From Hetaerina americana (lineage: Eukaryota; Arthropoda; Insecta; Odonata; Calopterygidae): a DNA stretch of 64,000 bases. The position numbers and the translations under genes are program-made. Below the pieces are notes generated by a model that was given only the letters and a program-made list of their open reading frames with translations, was not told the DNA's origin and did no database searches. Where the stretch lies: positions 27,073,990 to 27,137,989 of the forward strand of contig JAKTNV010000001.1 in assembly GCA_022747635.1 (NCBI GenBank), given 5' to 3'. Shown here one piece after another: positions 1 through 14,900 of this stretch (positions within the stretch are counted from its first letter, which is position 1; each line of letters opens with the position of its first letter).

Positions 1-1033
1 TTTAATAATAAAGGCTTTCCTTGGATAGCCAAAAATAAATATATCATTTATGTGCTAAAACTGCATCTGTTTCAATGATGCTGCTTCCATTCATTTTTCT
101 TAAGACAGCAAGATTTTGTGGTAATATTTACGGTTTTTATTTTAATCACCTATATATTTTTCAATAAGAGGTTGTTAGAAGTCTAAATATTTTCCTAATA
201 TGAGCGCCAATAATTATTTCCTAAAATCTTTTTTCTGATATATTTTTGGTATTTTACTGCTGCCCAGTCCACGTACATATGTGTTTAAATTAATTTTAAT
301 TCAAAAAAAGCTCATGCATGCAGCTAAAAATATCATTATTAACCCATTTGCTGTAAATTTTGTTGATTAATTGGATTGTATCTCAGAAGGAGAAAAGTTG
401 TGCCTTGTTTACCAATTGTATTGCCGGTAGATAATCCAAAATAGAATTTCTGTTGTATATTTTGGAATTTGAACAAAAGAATACAAAATTAATGTTAGCT
501 TAGTCTTGAATACAATTTCCCATCACATGATATTATTTCAAGACCTTGTAATAATTTATATTTTCCTTGATAATTGAACTCATTGCTAGCAGTCAACATT
601 AAGTGAATTGTGTGCTCAACATCTCCCACCATGACCAAATTAGTCGATACGTACTTTATTGGTGTAGTAAGTTCTGTGTGTTTCCTTTTTTCACCACCCT
701 TAACGTCATTGTGTAAGCCATACTCGTGAGAATGTGGTTACATTACATTATATTATTCTAGGTTCTAATAACTTCAATGTTTTGGCCTGATAATTAAGTC
801 ACAGATATTAATAAATCTTTATCAATTGTAAATTATGGTAAAATACTTGGCCCTTCAACTATATGAAGCAAATCTTATACTAAGAGTGGAAATTAGAATG
901 ATTGAGTTTTAAAATCCATTTCAGATTAATGTTTTTAATATTCTCTATAATGTAGCCTTATGAAATATTCATTGTCCTTTCATGATATTTTACTCGAAAG
1001 TCATTAACTATGTTCATGTGGTCTACTTTTCAG

Positions 1034-1199
1034 TTTGGAGAAATGATGCTTCAAGATCTTACTAAGGTTTGGCCTTATGTACTTGTTGGTTTGGCTGTTG
1101 CCATGATTGTCTGTTTGGTATTCATCCTTTTGATGAGATGGCTGGCTGGGGTTATGGTTTGGTTGTCAATTGTTGGCGTACTGGGACTTCTAAGTTTTG
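1034..1199 (+). CDS. Ctl2: Ctl exon a (first in window)
   Basis: The acceptor is cttttcag at 1026-1033 and the donor GTAAGT starts at 1200. The exon reads [20 protein letters not shown] and continues through two hydrophobic segments separated by RWLAG, matching the SLC44 region DLARSWPW...LRFLAG. It starts in phase 0 and ends in phase 1. No convincing upstream exon was found in 1-1033. Confidence 0.9.
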
Positions 1200-1839
1200 G
1201 TAAGTACCTCATATTAGCAGTCAGTTATCAGTAATAGTTATTGAGTTTTCGATGAGGTTGAATTAGTTTTAACTATTTCATCCCATTTGAACTGGAATCT
1301 CAATGAAAAGTTCTCTGGCACTGTCATTGGTTGTACTGTATTATCCCAGTTGTAATGAACCCTTTCATAATGTGCCAGTTAGTAGATTTGAAGCTATATG
1401 TAGCATGGTTTTAGAATTCCAGTGCCGTAATGAATTGTCTCAGATAAAGTTACCATCTAGGAACTTAACCTAGGTCCATTGTTGAGTGGATCAAGATGTT
1501 GCGGTGGCTATCGTATGGGCTTCGCACCCTGAGGGCCCGGGTTCAAATCCTGGCGGTGGCAAATATTTTTCAGTGGTATCACGATGCGTACTTATGGTGG
1601 TTTTTGGAGGGTACTTTTGAGTGAGTACGTCATCCATCGGATGGGACGTTAAGCTGCGGACCCCTTGGCAGCTTTTGTTAAGAGTAGGCTAATGCCAATG
1701 CCAGGTTTCTCTCCACCCAGATTCTTCTCTGGGGAAGGTTTCGCTAACCTGGTGAGGAAATCTCATTTTAGTGGAAACGCAAGTTTGTCCAGATTTAAGC
1801 GCCGCACCCTGTATATGTGTGTGTGTGTGTATATATATG

Positions 1840-1918
<79 letters not shown>

Positions 1919-2029
1919 TTATATATATATATATTTATATTTATATATATATATATTTATATATATATATTTATATATATATATATTTATATATATATAT
2001 TTATATATATATATATATTTATATATATT

Positions 2030-2060
<31 letters not shown>

Positions 2061-2063
2061 ATT

Positions 2064-2144
<81 letters not shown>

Positions 2145-2888
2145 GAGGGTCATCCGGAAAGTAGTACCCGTTCGTGAAATAAAGACAAAAGTAAATATTA
2201 ACAAACATAAAAAATTTTATTTGAAAGAGGATACTTTAAACTACTTCTCAACATAATCTCCAAGCAAATTAAGGCATTTGTCATAACGTGTGACAAGTTT
2301 CTGTATTCCTGCTGCATAGTCCTTCGCCGCCAGCTCATTGAGATACGCGAGGGACCCATCTTGCACAAATTTTTGCATAATGCAGATGGTGTTTAACAAT
2401 TTCATGAACAATTGTTCGAGAAACATTGGGAAAATGCTCACAGATGTCATCAATTGTGACGCGCCGATCGTTCCTCACGAATTCGTCAACTGAGCTCACC
2501 AGTTGGTCTGTAATGACAGACAGTCTCCCCGAACGCTCATCGTCGTGTGTGTTCCCCCTCCCCATGTTGAAGTTGCGACACCACCGCCGAACAGACGACT
2601 CGTCCATTACATTATCTCCATACACCTCCTTTAATTGGCGATGAATATCACATGGGCGAACGTTTCTTGCATTGAGGAATTTAATCACTGCCCTCACTTC
2701 ACAACTGGCGGCGTTCTCAATTTTTTTAAACATTGTAAACAATCACAGAAACAACACAGGCAATGCTAGCGTCACGCAACTTGGCTCAGAGAAGGCAGAC
2801 AAGCCACTGAAGCTATCTGACCTCGTCCAGCGGCTACTCGCGTCGTCAGCACTTCATGCGGCACGAACGGGTACTACTTTCCGGATGA

Positions 2889-2943
<55 letters not shown>

Positions 2944-5900
2944 GTATATTTATTTATTTATGCATATATCTTTATTTATTTCATATTGGACTGCAATCTC
3001 AAGCATGTGTCAGTAGAATTTGGATTTCGAACTGGCAAGCAATGGAAAATGAAATGTTTTGTTGTTATGAATCCATTTCTTTGAAGCATATCTATACTTT
3101 TTTTTGCAAATGTTGAAATTTTCTTTTGCCTTTCAGTAATTTATCTCTGCTATTCACAATATGCAAAATTGGCAGCTATGAAAAACCCAAGTGAACCAAC
3201 CCCAAAAGATCTTTCTATTAGTGGAAAGGAATTGTTGCAGTTGAATCTTAATGAGATATTCAAAGTCAACTTCAAGTCTTACCTAACGAAGAAGGAAACT
3301 TGGATGGTATTTTTAATAATAGCAGCTTCCATTTTGGCCATCATTGTTCTTATCCTCATTTTCCTGCGAAACCGGATACGTATTGCTATTGAGCTTATCA
3401 GAGAAGCATCCAAGTAAGTAGTCTTTTCTTTCAGCCTATATTTCTTTTCTGTGTTACATGGTCACATTTACAAAAGGTAGTATTTATTTTTTATCTTAAC
3501 TGTGTATCTCTACTTAATTTGTGAGTTGAATACTTTATTCATATGATTTTTTAATAATTATAATCGTCATTAATCTCAAATAAAGACTGTATGGTGAAAC
3601 CTGCTGCCTTCATAATCTCAAAGAGAGTTAAAAGTGCCTATCTCTAAAATTTCAGGCATCAGTCATCAGGCTTGAATTTAATATTAAGACCATACATATC
3701 CTTAATAGTTAGCAGAAAATGGATGTAAAATTTGCCAAACTAATTCTTAATTAGCTTAATTCAAGCTCCTGCAAGTTTCAATGAAAGTACTTGCTTGAAT
3801 CTTGTATATGCTGTAAGATAAGATGTTTCACCTTTTGTTTTATACATATCAACAAACCTCTTTGGGCCAATAAATTGTTATTAATATACTATCTATATAT
3901 CTCATAAGTATAGGTATTTGAAATTACGCACACTTGTCTAAACTTGCTTCATTTGAATTTGATAATTTCAGGCTATCTTAGTGAAAATTCTCGGTCTCTA
4001 AATAAGTATACTTCGTCTATTTTCACAATGAACTTCATTACACTACTACCGGTTGTGACACAGACAACATCACCATACCTGATGATTAATATGAAAAAAG
4101 ACTTAAGTTCACTTATTCATTGGTTGCTTCATTTTGCTTGAAAGCAGCCTGCAGTAGAAGAATCATCTTTAAAATATCAATGATTCAGTATTCATTCCTA
4201 ACTTATCAATTTACTATTACTATCGTGAGTTTTTTGAAGTACTTCTTATGGAGTTGATGTTTGCTATGAGTTGTGAACAGGGCAAATACAATCAATAAAT
4301 GTGTGATCTTTTGAACTGATATCTTCCAGTTATTTGTAATTACTTATCTTCTTTAAAGTGTTCATAATCAAGTTTCAATCTTCTATGCATGAAATTATAT
4401 GTAAACAGTAACAAAATAACTCGTTTTTAATAGTGTAGGTATTTTACATTAAAGAATGTTTGAAAGTTTTGCAGTGTCATTGAACAAATATTTTTCATAT
4501 ATTCTATTGTTTTAGGCTTCACTTCGTGGAAGTAATTAATATCCATTACTAAAAAAGAAAGAAAGACTCGTACTTTTCCACAGATTTTATTATACGGTAC
4601 AACGCGTTTCACCGACTTGCGGCATCATCAGGTACAAATTTGCAAAACAGACAGAGCAAGAGGCAGGGTAAGAGGAAGAAGTCTGGTAGGGCATTGCCAA
4701 AAAAAAATTTGATCCTCACTCACATGGTCGAGGTGGTCTTGGTAGATCCACGTGTGAGTTTCCTTTTGTTCATTCTAGAGCACTTGTGGCACCAACTTCG
4801 CACACACCTTTCTGATGCTCATGTTTTTGGTCACAAGTCGATGCACATCATTATTAGGGATGCCAAGTTTATCAGAAAGCCTGTGAACACTAAATTTGCG
4901 ATCCCTGTCCAACAAACCCTTCACTCTTGCAAGATTTTTGTCACTATTTGAGGTCAAAGGGCATCCTAAATGTTTGGTGTCTTCAACAACTCTCTACCCT
5001 CCCTAAACAACTTGTGCCACTCAAAAACACCCGATTTACCCATGGCGTTAATACCATATGCTGCTTTAGCATGTCATGAGTCTCTTTCCTGGTTTTACCC
5101 AGTTTCACCCTCAATTTAATGGCATAGTGCTGTTCCAATAACCGGTTCATGATGGAGCATAACAGGGTCACATTTTAGAGGTTTCGCAAAGAAACGATCG
5201 TCACTCCTGAGACTCCCCTCCGAACTCAGCCAGAGAAACCACCACCCACCCATCCATCCATCTATTGAGGAAAATATAAGTGCTACCACTTTTGGGACAG
5301 ACCTTGTATGAATGAATAATCGTACAAAAATTTTAACCTTATTTAATTTTTTTGAGGGAAATGTTATCTATTATCGTGGTTTAAAATGAGCTGAGTTTTG
5401 AAGTGGAATATATTGTTTCCAGCATAACTTTATAGAATTTACATAACATATTGAAATGAAATTATTGACTTTGGAATTCCACACACTTTTAAAGACTGTT
5501 GTTAGCTGTTCACAATATTAATTGAAAACTTTTTCTTTCAGGGCTGTTGGGAGTGTTACCAGCACTTTGTTTTTTCCAATTGTGCCTTGGTTGATTCAGT
5601 TACTGGCTCTTGCATGGGGTCTTTCTGTGGCTCTGTACCTTGCTTCATCTGGGACTGCCGAGTACAGGGTTACTGGTGTAAACAAAGACTGTCGTTGTGA
5701 CCATGAATACAAGGTGTACCATTTTCTTCCATTTTGGTTTACACAATCCATTCCAACCTATTGCCATTAGCCTTTTGCTTCAACATATTCTGAAATTTTT
5801 ATTTATTGTTTGATATCAGTTGAACCATATGCACGTTATTTATAAAATATTCTCTTATTAAAGCATATTTGAACTCAACCATTGGCTTACCTATTGGGAA

Positions 5901-8900
5901 ATGTAGGATATTTAATTTAACTTAAAACGGGCCCCTTACATGACAGGCTAATGACTAATTTTATTTTCATGCATTTAGTTTCTTTTTTCTGGGTGATCAT
6001 TATAATTTATGTTTCCACGCATTGATTTCCAAGTCTTATTTTACATTTTATGATTGTATTTTACAACTAGCTAACTCAGTTGGAAAAGAACTGCTTATTC
6101 AGTAAGGGAATTGTTCAGAGGCATATGAATTCTATTTTAACGGATAAACACTAGAAAAAAATGTGACTAAAAGTTTTCACCTGAGAATTGATGGTAAAAA
6201 ATTACTTTAACGGTAAATGAAAATTTGTTAATGGGATTCTACTGTTTAAGGTAGGTTTTGGATGGATACACAGACTAGCTGCTACAATTCTATGCCATGC
6301 CTAAAACAATGCTACATAGCACCTTACAACACAATATACCCTTCTTCAATTCAGCCGAATTCCTTCCTCCCTTCATTTCATCCAACAATTGTTCAATTCT
6401 CTTTCTCCCCCTAGCTTTCCTGCTTAATATGTTCCCCTCTGTCACAGTCTTCAACATCCTAACGCCCATCAAAACGCTCTGCATACATCTTTCCTACTTC
6501 CTTTGGATTTCTCCCAACAATCAATCCCCTCTCCTCCTCCACCATGCCTTGAATTATTTTGTTGGTTTTCTTATGCATCCATTTTACATTTTCCAAATTT
6601 CTCCACACCCACATATCTAAAGCCTCCAATGTATCCCCATCATCTTGCCTCAGTGACACTTTCCTTGCCATACAAAATACAAAACCACTCTTCATATCAA
6701 TGCTTTCATTAATCTTTATTAATGTTTTCACTAATCTTTCCCTAAAATCTTGACTCAGGATCTCTTTTATCAACCCTCACTACCTTGTAATAGCATCTTT
6801 GCCCAACTCTATAATTCTCTTTAATTTCCTTCTAACTATGGCTATTTTTGTCCTAAAAAACTTCCCTAGTTAAGTAAACTGTTCGGCTTGCTCTAGTTTT
6901 GTCCTCCAATTTTAAACTTTAACTTTGGTCTCCTGTTTCTCAAAAAACATCATTACCTTTGTTTTGTTTACATATATTCTCATCCTACACCTATCACCTT
7001 GATTGTTAAATATAGTTGGCAATAATTGCAATCTCATGGCTGACTGCCTAACTAATGCTTGATCATCTCCAAACTTTTGGTTTTATGAATTATTCACTGA
7101 CTTTCATTCCTATTCCCACCTTTTCCCTTGCCTTGGTTGTCAGTTGCTTCCCCTAAAACTACTACTACTACCATTTCAATATTTATCCCCTCATTGATAA
7201 TACTTAATCTTATGCTCTCCTGATCTCTTCCGGTACAACTCTCCTGTTCCCTAAGCTAAAGGCTAAAAGCTAAGCGAAACTCCAAAAAGTGCACTTTGAA
7301 GGATGGACATGATAATGGAATAAATACTGGGGTTACAGGAAAATTATTGATTTATAGGCTAGGTATGGATGTATTTGGTCCATAATTTTCATTTCTGATT
7401 CCATATGTGTTGGAATGTGGGTCGAGGTAGTCCAGGGGCAGAGCATTTGACTACTGACTGAAGGGCCTGGGTTCGATTCTGATATTCAAGATATATATCA
7501 TTGCAAAGGGCTGGTTTGTGGATCCACCCAACCTCATAGGAATAAGCCATTATTAGTATAATTTATTCAATGAAATATCTATCAGTATGCATGAGATTGC
7601 ATTTTCGTAAGGATTCCATTGTTCCCCTTTAAAATGCAATTGCTGGAGCAGCTGTGGAAGAATTGAAAAGAGTATTGGAAATCAGGTTCTCCTGATTCAA
7701 ATAAATCCATTGTTATGCAGTTTTGTAAAACTTCAAACATTAAAGTCTGAAGCGAATGGTTTGATACTTGTTTTTACCACACATATTCTCTTATCTGCTA
7801 TTCCATTCTTCATTCTTCCCCATTAATAAGGGAAGGAATATTCATTAGCATATAAATGTGCTAGTCTCTTTCTATATCATCAGGGACCTGTTTCTTAATG
7901 GAATGTAGATTTACAGGTCATATGAAAACAGTCGTTAATATAATGTAAGACTTCCAAATTCTCATACTGTGTAATGTAGGCAGGTTAAGAGTGCTACACC
8001 AATTTATCAAAAGATGCTGTAAGTGCATGCTACAAGGACTTGTAAACTAACTTTCAACTATGTGAAATAGGGTATAGAAAGCATTTAGAAAGTATTATTA
8101 GTAATAATGAATAACCTTTCCAAGAGGTATGTAACCAATTAGTAAATTAAATCGCCCATATCATGTTACTTGGTATGCTGGTTATAGAATTGATTGATTT
8201 TAGTGATACTGGGGTTCATATTTTCTTGTCAAGTCTTCTAATAATAAATTTTCATGTTTTCCTAGCCTGGTGATGTCTGCATTCTTGAAGAGTTTAATGA
8301 GCACTGTACAAACTTGAAAACAAGTGATGTCTCTTGTGGATGCCAGTTTTTTGCTCACAGGTATAATAGTTGTGATTTGTATTTCTTGCATCTCAGCCAA
8401 TACATATTGTGTAATTCATAATGTATAGTAAAATCCCATTATTTTAAAATTCAAGTTATCAAAAATAATAACTGAGCAAGTTTGCAATTTAGTGTTCAGA
8501 AAGAAAGTACTGGCTGCTATGTGTATCATGTAATAAATGCAAAAATGACTTGGCGAACTGTTGACTTGGTCAATTAGCCTTGGCCCATAAAATTACTTGC
8601 ATTTGAAATTTCTTACTTATTTTAGTGTCCTTTTTACTTAGTTTAGTGTTTAGTAGGTTTAAAGTGTTCAGGAGCAGTCAATGAAGTTTAGTTTGCATGA
8701 ACATTTAATATTAAAAATTATAAATTTTGAGTTATTTGGATCATGTAGTGAATGAAAAGGAGTCAAAGATATATTTTTAAGGTTTTTTCTGCTTGGTACA
8801 TTTTTTCTTATTGCAGCTTTGCATCATATTTCTCTGATAGTGTTTACTGAAATTTTCAAATGCATTCTCATTTCCACTAGCAAAATATCCTTATCCCCAC

Positions 8901-11900
8901 ACATAATATACACTCATTTTTCCTCCTTCCAGCTTACTTACTGCAAACTCATCCCTCTTAGTTTCCCTTTTGTCTACATATTTTATTTTCAGAAGATTGG
9001 ATGATTACTCTGTAGGTACAGAAACATTGTACCATTGATCATTCCACTGATATAATGCAAGAAATATGTCCAGGTCATGTTTCAAGGACAGATCTTGATT
9101 GCAGCATAGTTTCTTATCCATCCTTTTTTCTCCCCTGCCTCAGCTGACATGAATACTTTGATGAATAACTTGTTAGTGTAGATGTGAAGAATTGTAATCA
9201 TTTAAAATTAATTTACAAAAGTAGAGTAAAGAGTAAAAAAAAAATATTTTAATGTGTTGTTGCCTATTTTTCCCCTTAATTTTACAAAATTTGTAGCATT
9301 GTTTTTTTCATTTTCCCAAACATTGTTACCACTGATTAAACCATATATCTTAAATAGCATTCAATCTGCGCTAGTGTTTTTATTACTGATAAGAATTAGT
9401 TAATTGTTATCCTTTTTAACTTTGTAAAATAATCAAGGATTATCATTAATATAAAAATTTAAACCACTAATTTTCATAATGCAAAATGACTTCTCAAAAT
9501 ATTTGTTTAATACTGAAAAAAATAATAAAATGTTGGTGTTTAATCTTCTTACAACAAAAATAGAAATTTGGGCTCAGTGTAAAATTAAATGCCCACCACG
9601 GGATGGACATGGAAAAATTAAATACTGAGATGAGTGGTTAAAAAATGGGTCTCCTAATGAGGGAGCTGATGTATTTGTTGCATCAAACAGCCACAGTAAA
9701 AAGGGTCAAAGGATAGGAGTAGGCTCATCAGCACTTGTTCCCTCAACAATATTTGCTATATTATTTGTGGGACAATAATCTAAGGAAAGCCTACATCATA
9801 GTTCTCTCATGATGATGGATTCTGTTTCATGTGGTTTTGGGGAACATAGTTTGTTGCCTCAAATATTACTCCTTGGGCTGTGCTTCCACTTTTAACTTTC
9901 TGTGACAGCTTATACTGTATCTGGCAACATTTCCAAATGAAAAGAGATACTCTCTCTCTTAGGTATCAGTGTGCATTAAGAAAAAACTAAGAGGATAAAA
10001 TTATGCCTGCTTAAAGAATTTTTTTGGGCTAAATTTTAAATAGGCTAATAGAAGATTTTTGGATTTGTATAATGTTAAAATAGATCAGGATTTGCAAAAA
10101 AACTCATATATTTCCAGTATTTAGTAAATATTAAATCAAAGTAAAACCAAGGCATTGTTAATCAAGGATTTAATGAACTGCTTTGACTTGGTCACCTTCT
10201 CTTAGCAGTTAATTAGGTAATTCTTTAATGGAGTGAAATTTCAGTGATAGGTGAAGTAGATCTTTCCACTCATAATATTTGTGCCAATGATTGTTAATTA
10301 TGTATTCAGAGATTAAGGTACATTCTGAAAAAAATGTCTCTTCCTTTTTAATAATCATCTTTGTTTTTTTTGCAGAACTGACAACTATGTTTCTTGGCTC
10401 CAAGCCTTCAATCTCTTTGGAACACTCTGGCTATTGTTTTTTATATCTGCACTTGGTGAAATGGTTCTGGCTGGTGTTTTTGGTGCATGGTATTGGACTT
10501 GGAATAAGGCAAAAGGTCTTCCATTTTTTGCTTTGACTGAAAGTATTTGGCGAGCGTTTAGGTAAATGTAAACCATATTACCTTATTCATATATATTATA
10601 ATATTTACTGTCTTAATCCCCAGAAAAATCTATTTATAGGCATTGAAATAAATAATCATGAGTGTGTACGGACCCCTTGGCAGCTAGTAGTAGGGAGTAG
10701 GCTAATGCCGATGGTGGATTTCTCTCCACCCTTTATCCTTTCCTGTCTATCCTTAATGGTGCAAATGACCTTAACTTTCAGTCACCTCCCCTAAATACTA
10801 CTACTATTACTACTCAAATAAGATATTCAAATATTTTTCTGTGATATATAATCACTCATGAAGTAGTCATTTTGGCATTTTTAATACTTTAGTTAGTAAG
10901 TGATTTGTTTACTTAAATAATATTTAAATTTTATTCCAAATTCACATATAAAGTGGTAAAAATCATGATTTTTCAAATAATAGATGTATTAGCTGACATC
11001 CATGAAATAAGATAGGATTCCAGGATTATACATATCTGTAAATATTAATGGACATACGTACAAGATTTTTTTTGTTGAGACCATCTAAGAATTTGAAGTT
11101 CATGAAATGATGATCAAAAGAAACGGTATAATCCTTTATAATGACAAAAAAATTTCAGAACTAAATAAAATTTGAATTCAACTAAAAAATACAAGTATTC
11201 ATAATGAATTTATTGCAAATTCTTGAGATGATGTTCAAGCCATAACTGCCACTGTTACTGATGAAGACTCTGGATAAATTTGTCCCACCTATGTTCAAAT
11301 TCACTTACATCAAATGAAAATTCAATATTATCTTATTTTAACCAAGTAAGAGAAATGACTGAACAAAAATTATTGCGAACTTATTCAGAAATAGGTAACA
11401 AAAATTTGATTTTTATGGAGCAACTCAGTTTATTTTAAATCGATTTAGCATAAACAATTACTGAGGGACTACTACAAACTTGTATGTGGAGTTATTCCAT
11501 CATAAATTTTGGGAATCAATTTTTTGAGATAACATTTTTTAAATTGAATACATTTTTCCAAACAGAGTTCTTGAGCTATTTTAGAAAATAATATTGACAA
11601 CACTTAGATTGAAATGACTTTCATTGTTGTATAAAAAGTGAATTTTTATTTCATAGTAAACTTCCCCAGTACTGACATATATGTTTGTTTAATTCCTTCA
11701 TGTTAATATATCAATATATTTGTTTCAGGTACCATGTAGGAACACTTGCATTTGGCTCCCTCTTAATTGCTATTTGCCGATTTATCAGGATAATGTTGGA
11801 GTACATACATCATAAGTTGAAGAAAAGAGATAACAAGGTATTTATTGTGTTGAGATATGTAAGCCTCCTGATCTGCAGTTGCAGTTCAGTTTGCCTAAGG

Positions 11901-14900
11901 TGTATGTTTACGGAACTGTAAAGTACTAATATTAAAAACAGTCTGATTATGTAATGTCATTATGTAAAATCTGATAGTGGCTAAAAATAGCATTATTAGA
12001 TTTCATTTAATTTCTTTATGCCATTTTTGCAGTAATTCAAATAACTAAAATTAGAATTTTTTTCTATGTAATTGGGTGCATTACTTATCTACATTGAAAG
12101 GTTATATTGAATGCATGGAAGGTAACTTCAGAAATTTAGTTATCTTGGATTTAGGCTTCACTGTTATCTTTTAGTTGTCAAATTTCATTCATGGGGGCAC
12201 ATAAATAGGTGTACCTTTATTAATTATATTTTACATGGGTAGCCCCTGAAGTACCTGGCCTGACCTAGAGATGGTGGTTATTGTTTGAAAAATATCACGC
12301 TATTAGAAAGTATCTACTCTATAAAGCAAATGTTTCAAGTTTGAAGACTTCAAGTTGTTTAGTATTTGTTTGGCAGCCATCAATAGTGAACATTTTCAGT
12401 GAAAATGGAGAAAATTGGTCATCATTATGTGATACAATACATTTATTTGAATGGCCTGAGCTGAAACAATATAAAAGCAGAACTGGATTCTACTCTGGGT
12501 GAGTGTTATGCTTCATTTACTACAGTAAAATATTGGGTAGCAGAGTGTAAATGAGACCGTACGAGCTGTCAAGACGAGAATTGCATTGATCAACCAAATG
12601 AGGTGACAACTCCAGAAACGGTTAAGAAATACAAAAAGTGCTGTACAATGCATATTTACTGAAAATTTGAACATGAGAAAGCTATGTGCCAAATGGCTGC
12701 TGAATTTGCTCACACTCAAGCAAAACCAGTATCGTGAAGATGTTTCAATTGAGTGTTTAGCAAAGTGTCACGGCAACAAAGCAGAATTTCCGTGCCATTT
12801 CATAACTATGGATGAAACATGGGTCCATTACTTCACACCCGAGACAAAAGAACACTCAAAACAATGGATTCAAAAGGGAGAACCACCTCCAAAGAAGGCG
12901 AAGACCATTTCATCTGCAGGCGTCAGTTTATTTGGGGTGTGCATGGGATAATTTTCATTGGCTATCTTGAAAAAAGAAAAAATATCAATGGTGAGTATTA
13001 TGCGAACTTATTGCAACGTTTGAGTGAATTCATCAGGCAAGAGCGGCCGCATTTGGCTAAGAAGAAAGTGTTGTCTCATCAAGACAATGCACCAGCTCAC
13101 GTATCTGCTATTGCAATGGCCAAAATTCATGAATTTAAGTTTGGATTGCTACCTCATGCACCCTATTTGTTAGATTTAGCCCCCTGAAATTATTTTCTGT
13201 TCGCAAACTTGAAAAAATGCCTCGGTGGTAAAAGATTTTCCAACCACGAAGAAGTGATGTTGGCAGTTAATGGCTATTTTGAGGAGCAAGACAGTTCTTA
13301 TTTTGAAAAGGGTATCGAACTTATTGAACTTTGCAGGGAAAAGTGTAGAGAGCTGAAAGGGGATTATGTTGAAAAATTAAAAAGTTTTTTCCAAAATTTT
13401 GGTGTTTTCATTGTTGGGTCTGGTACTTTTGGGATTACCCTCGTGGACCAGGTCTTTCAATATATCAACCAAATCTCCTTTAGTATATCAATGAAGCTCA
13501 AGGGAAAAATATTTCATTGTGTAGTGCTTTATTGGTTAACTATCTTTCAATCTTTGTATTTCTTCCTCTTGAAATAGGCAATTTGCCTATGGTTGGAATA
13601 AAGGCTCTCTGGTTCAAGAAGAGAAATTGAAATTGTTTTATATTCGATATCTGTTATATTCCATTTTGTTTTTCAAGTGGTACAAGTAATAAAGGGAAGG
13701 AGAATCATTTGTCTCTATAGCCTTTCCGAATATATAGGGGGTAATTTCCTCATGTTTGTTTTTTTTCTTGTCTCTGCCAGAGCACCTATGTGCTTCCTTA
13801 CCAGAGCACCTATGACCATCTAATGCTTGTTCATCTCTTGATAGAGTTATGGTTATTTATTGTGTGAGGTTTTCAAATTCCAACAAATGTCTTTTTTGTT
13901 TCCATTTGCCTTTACATTCAATTACATGCCTTTACATTCAATTACATGCCTTTACATTCAATTACATGCCTTTACATTCAGTGGCATGCCTTTAGATTCA
14001 AAGGTTCTATTGTTCAAGGCTTAATTTTCAGTTTGGTTAGCATGGATTCAATGGTCACTCTCAGTAGGTGGTTAGCCTTGCTGGGAGGTTAGCCTGTTTT
14101 GTTTTGAGGGTGGTACTTTATTTTCCATCTTACAGCTGGGTAGATTTCCCATCTAAGGCTGAATGTGGTTTTCCCCTACTCATCACTTGGTAACAGGCAA
14201 CTCCATATGGTTCTCATGTATTTACCTGGAATTATTAATGCAAAATTTATCAAACAAAGACTAAAGAGTAAATGTGTTGTGTATATTATATGGCCAACAT
14301 ACTTCAATTTATTTTCCCACAGATTTATCACTTATTAACATTTAAAGAATACTTTTTTATTTCATTTACTTTTTTTGTTGTGGAACAAATTTTTGTTGGT
14401 AATTCAAATACATTGGATCAGAGCTAGGAATAAAGTGTCTAAATTATGTAATAAGTAGTATTGTGGTAAATTGCATTGAGTAGAATTCAATTGTCTTTTC
14501 AGTGAAAATATATTTATAGCTGCACTTCATTTAAATACCTTATGACATACCTTTGGACTTTTTCTGTAAGTTTATGAAAAGGTAGTCTGTAATCTGATTA
14601 TCAATATTTGGTTGATATTTCTCTAATTACATGTAATCAAAAAGTAATGAATTACTGCATTAGCAATATGATTTAATCATGTAGGGTGATGCTTGATTTT
14701 AAAAATTACTTAGTAGTTCACTAAATTTTTAAAGTAGTTATTGCACCTCCTTGTGCAAATTACCCTCAAAACTCTTGTGTTTCATTTCAATTTGAAAAAC
14801 TAACATTGGAGTTGTAGGAAATGTGTACCTGTGAAAAATTCATTCGAACCATTATTCACAATGACCAATCGATTGAAAAGTTTGGAAATCATTTATATAA

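Noticed and set aside
1665..2256. Long open frames rich in Tyr-Ile
   Set aside because: They are translations of the TA microsatellite in several frames and have no protein character.
8819..9004. Open frame of 61 codons
   Set aside because: No similarity, in an A+T-rich intron, no splice context.
13904..14000. Repeats resembling a CRISPR array
   Set aside because: Head-to-tail 20-bp units with no spacers in an animal genome.
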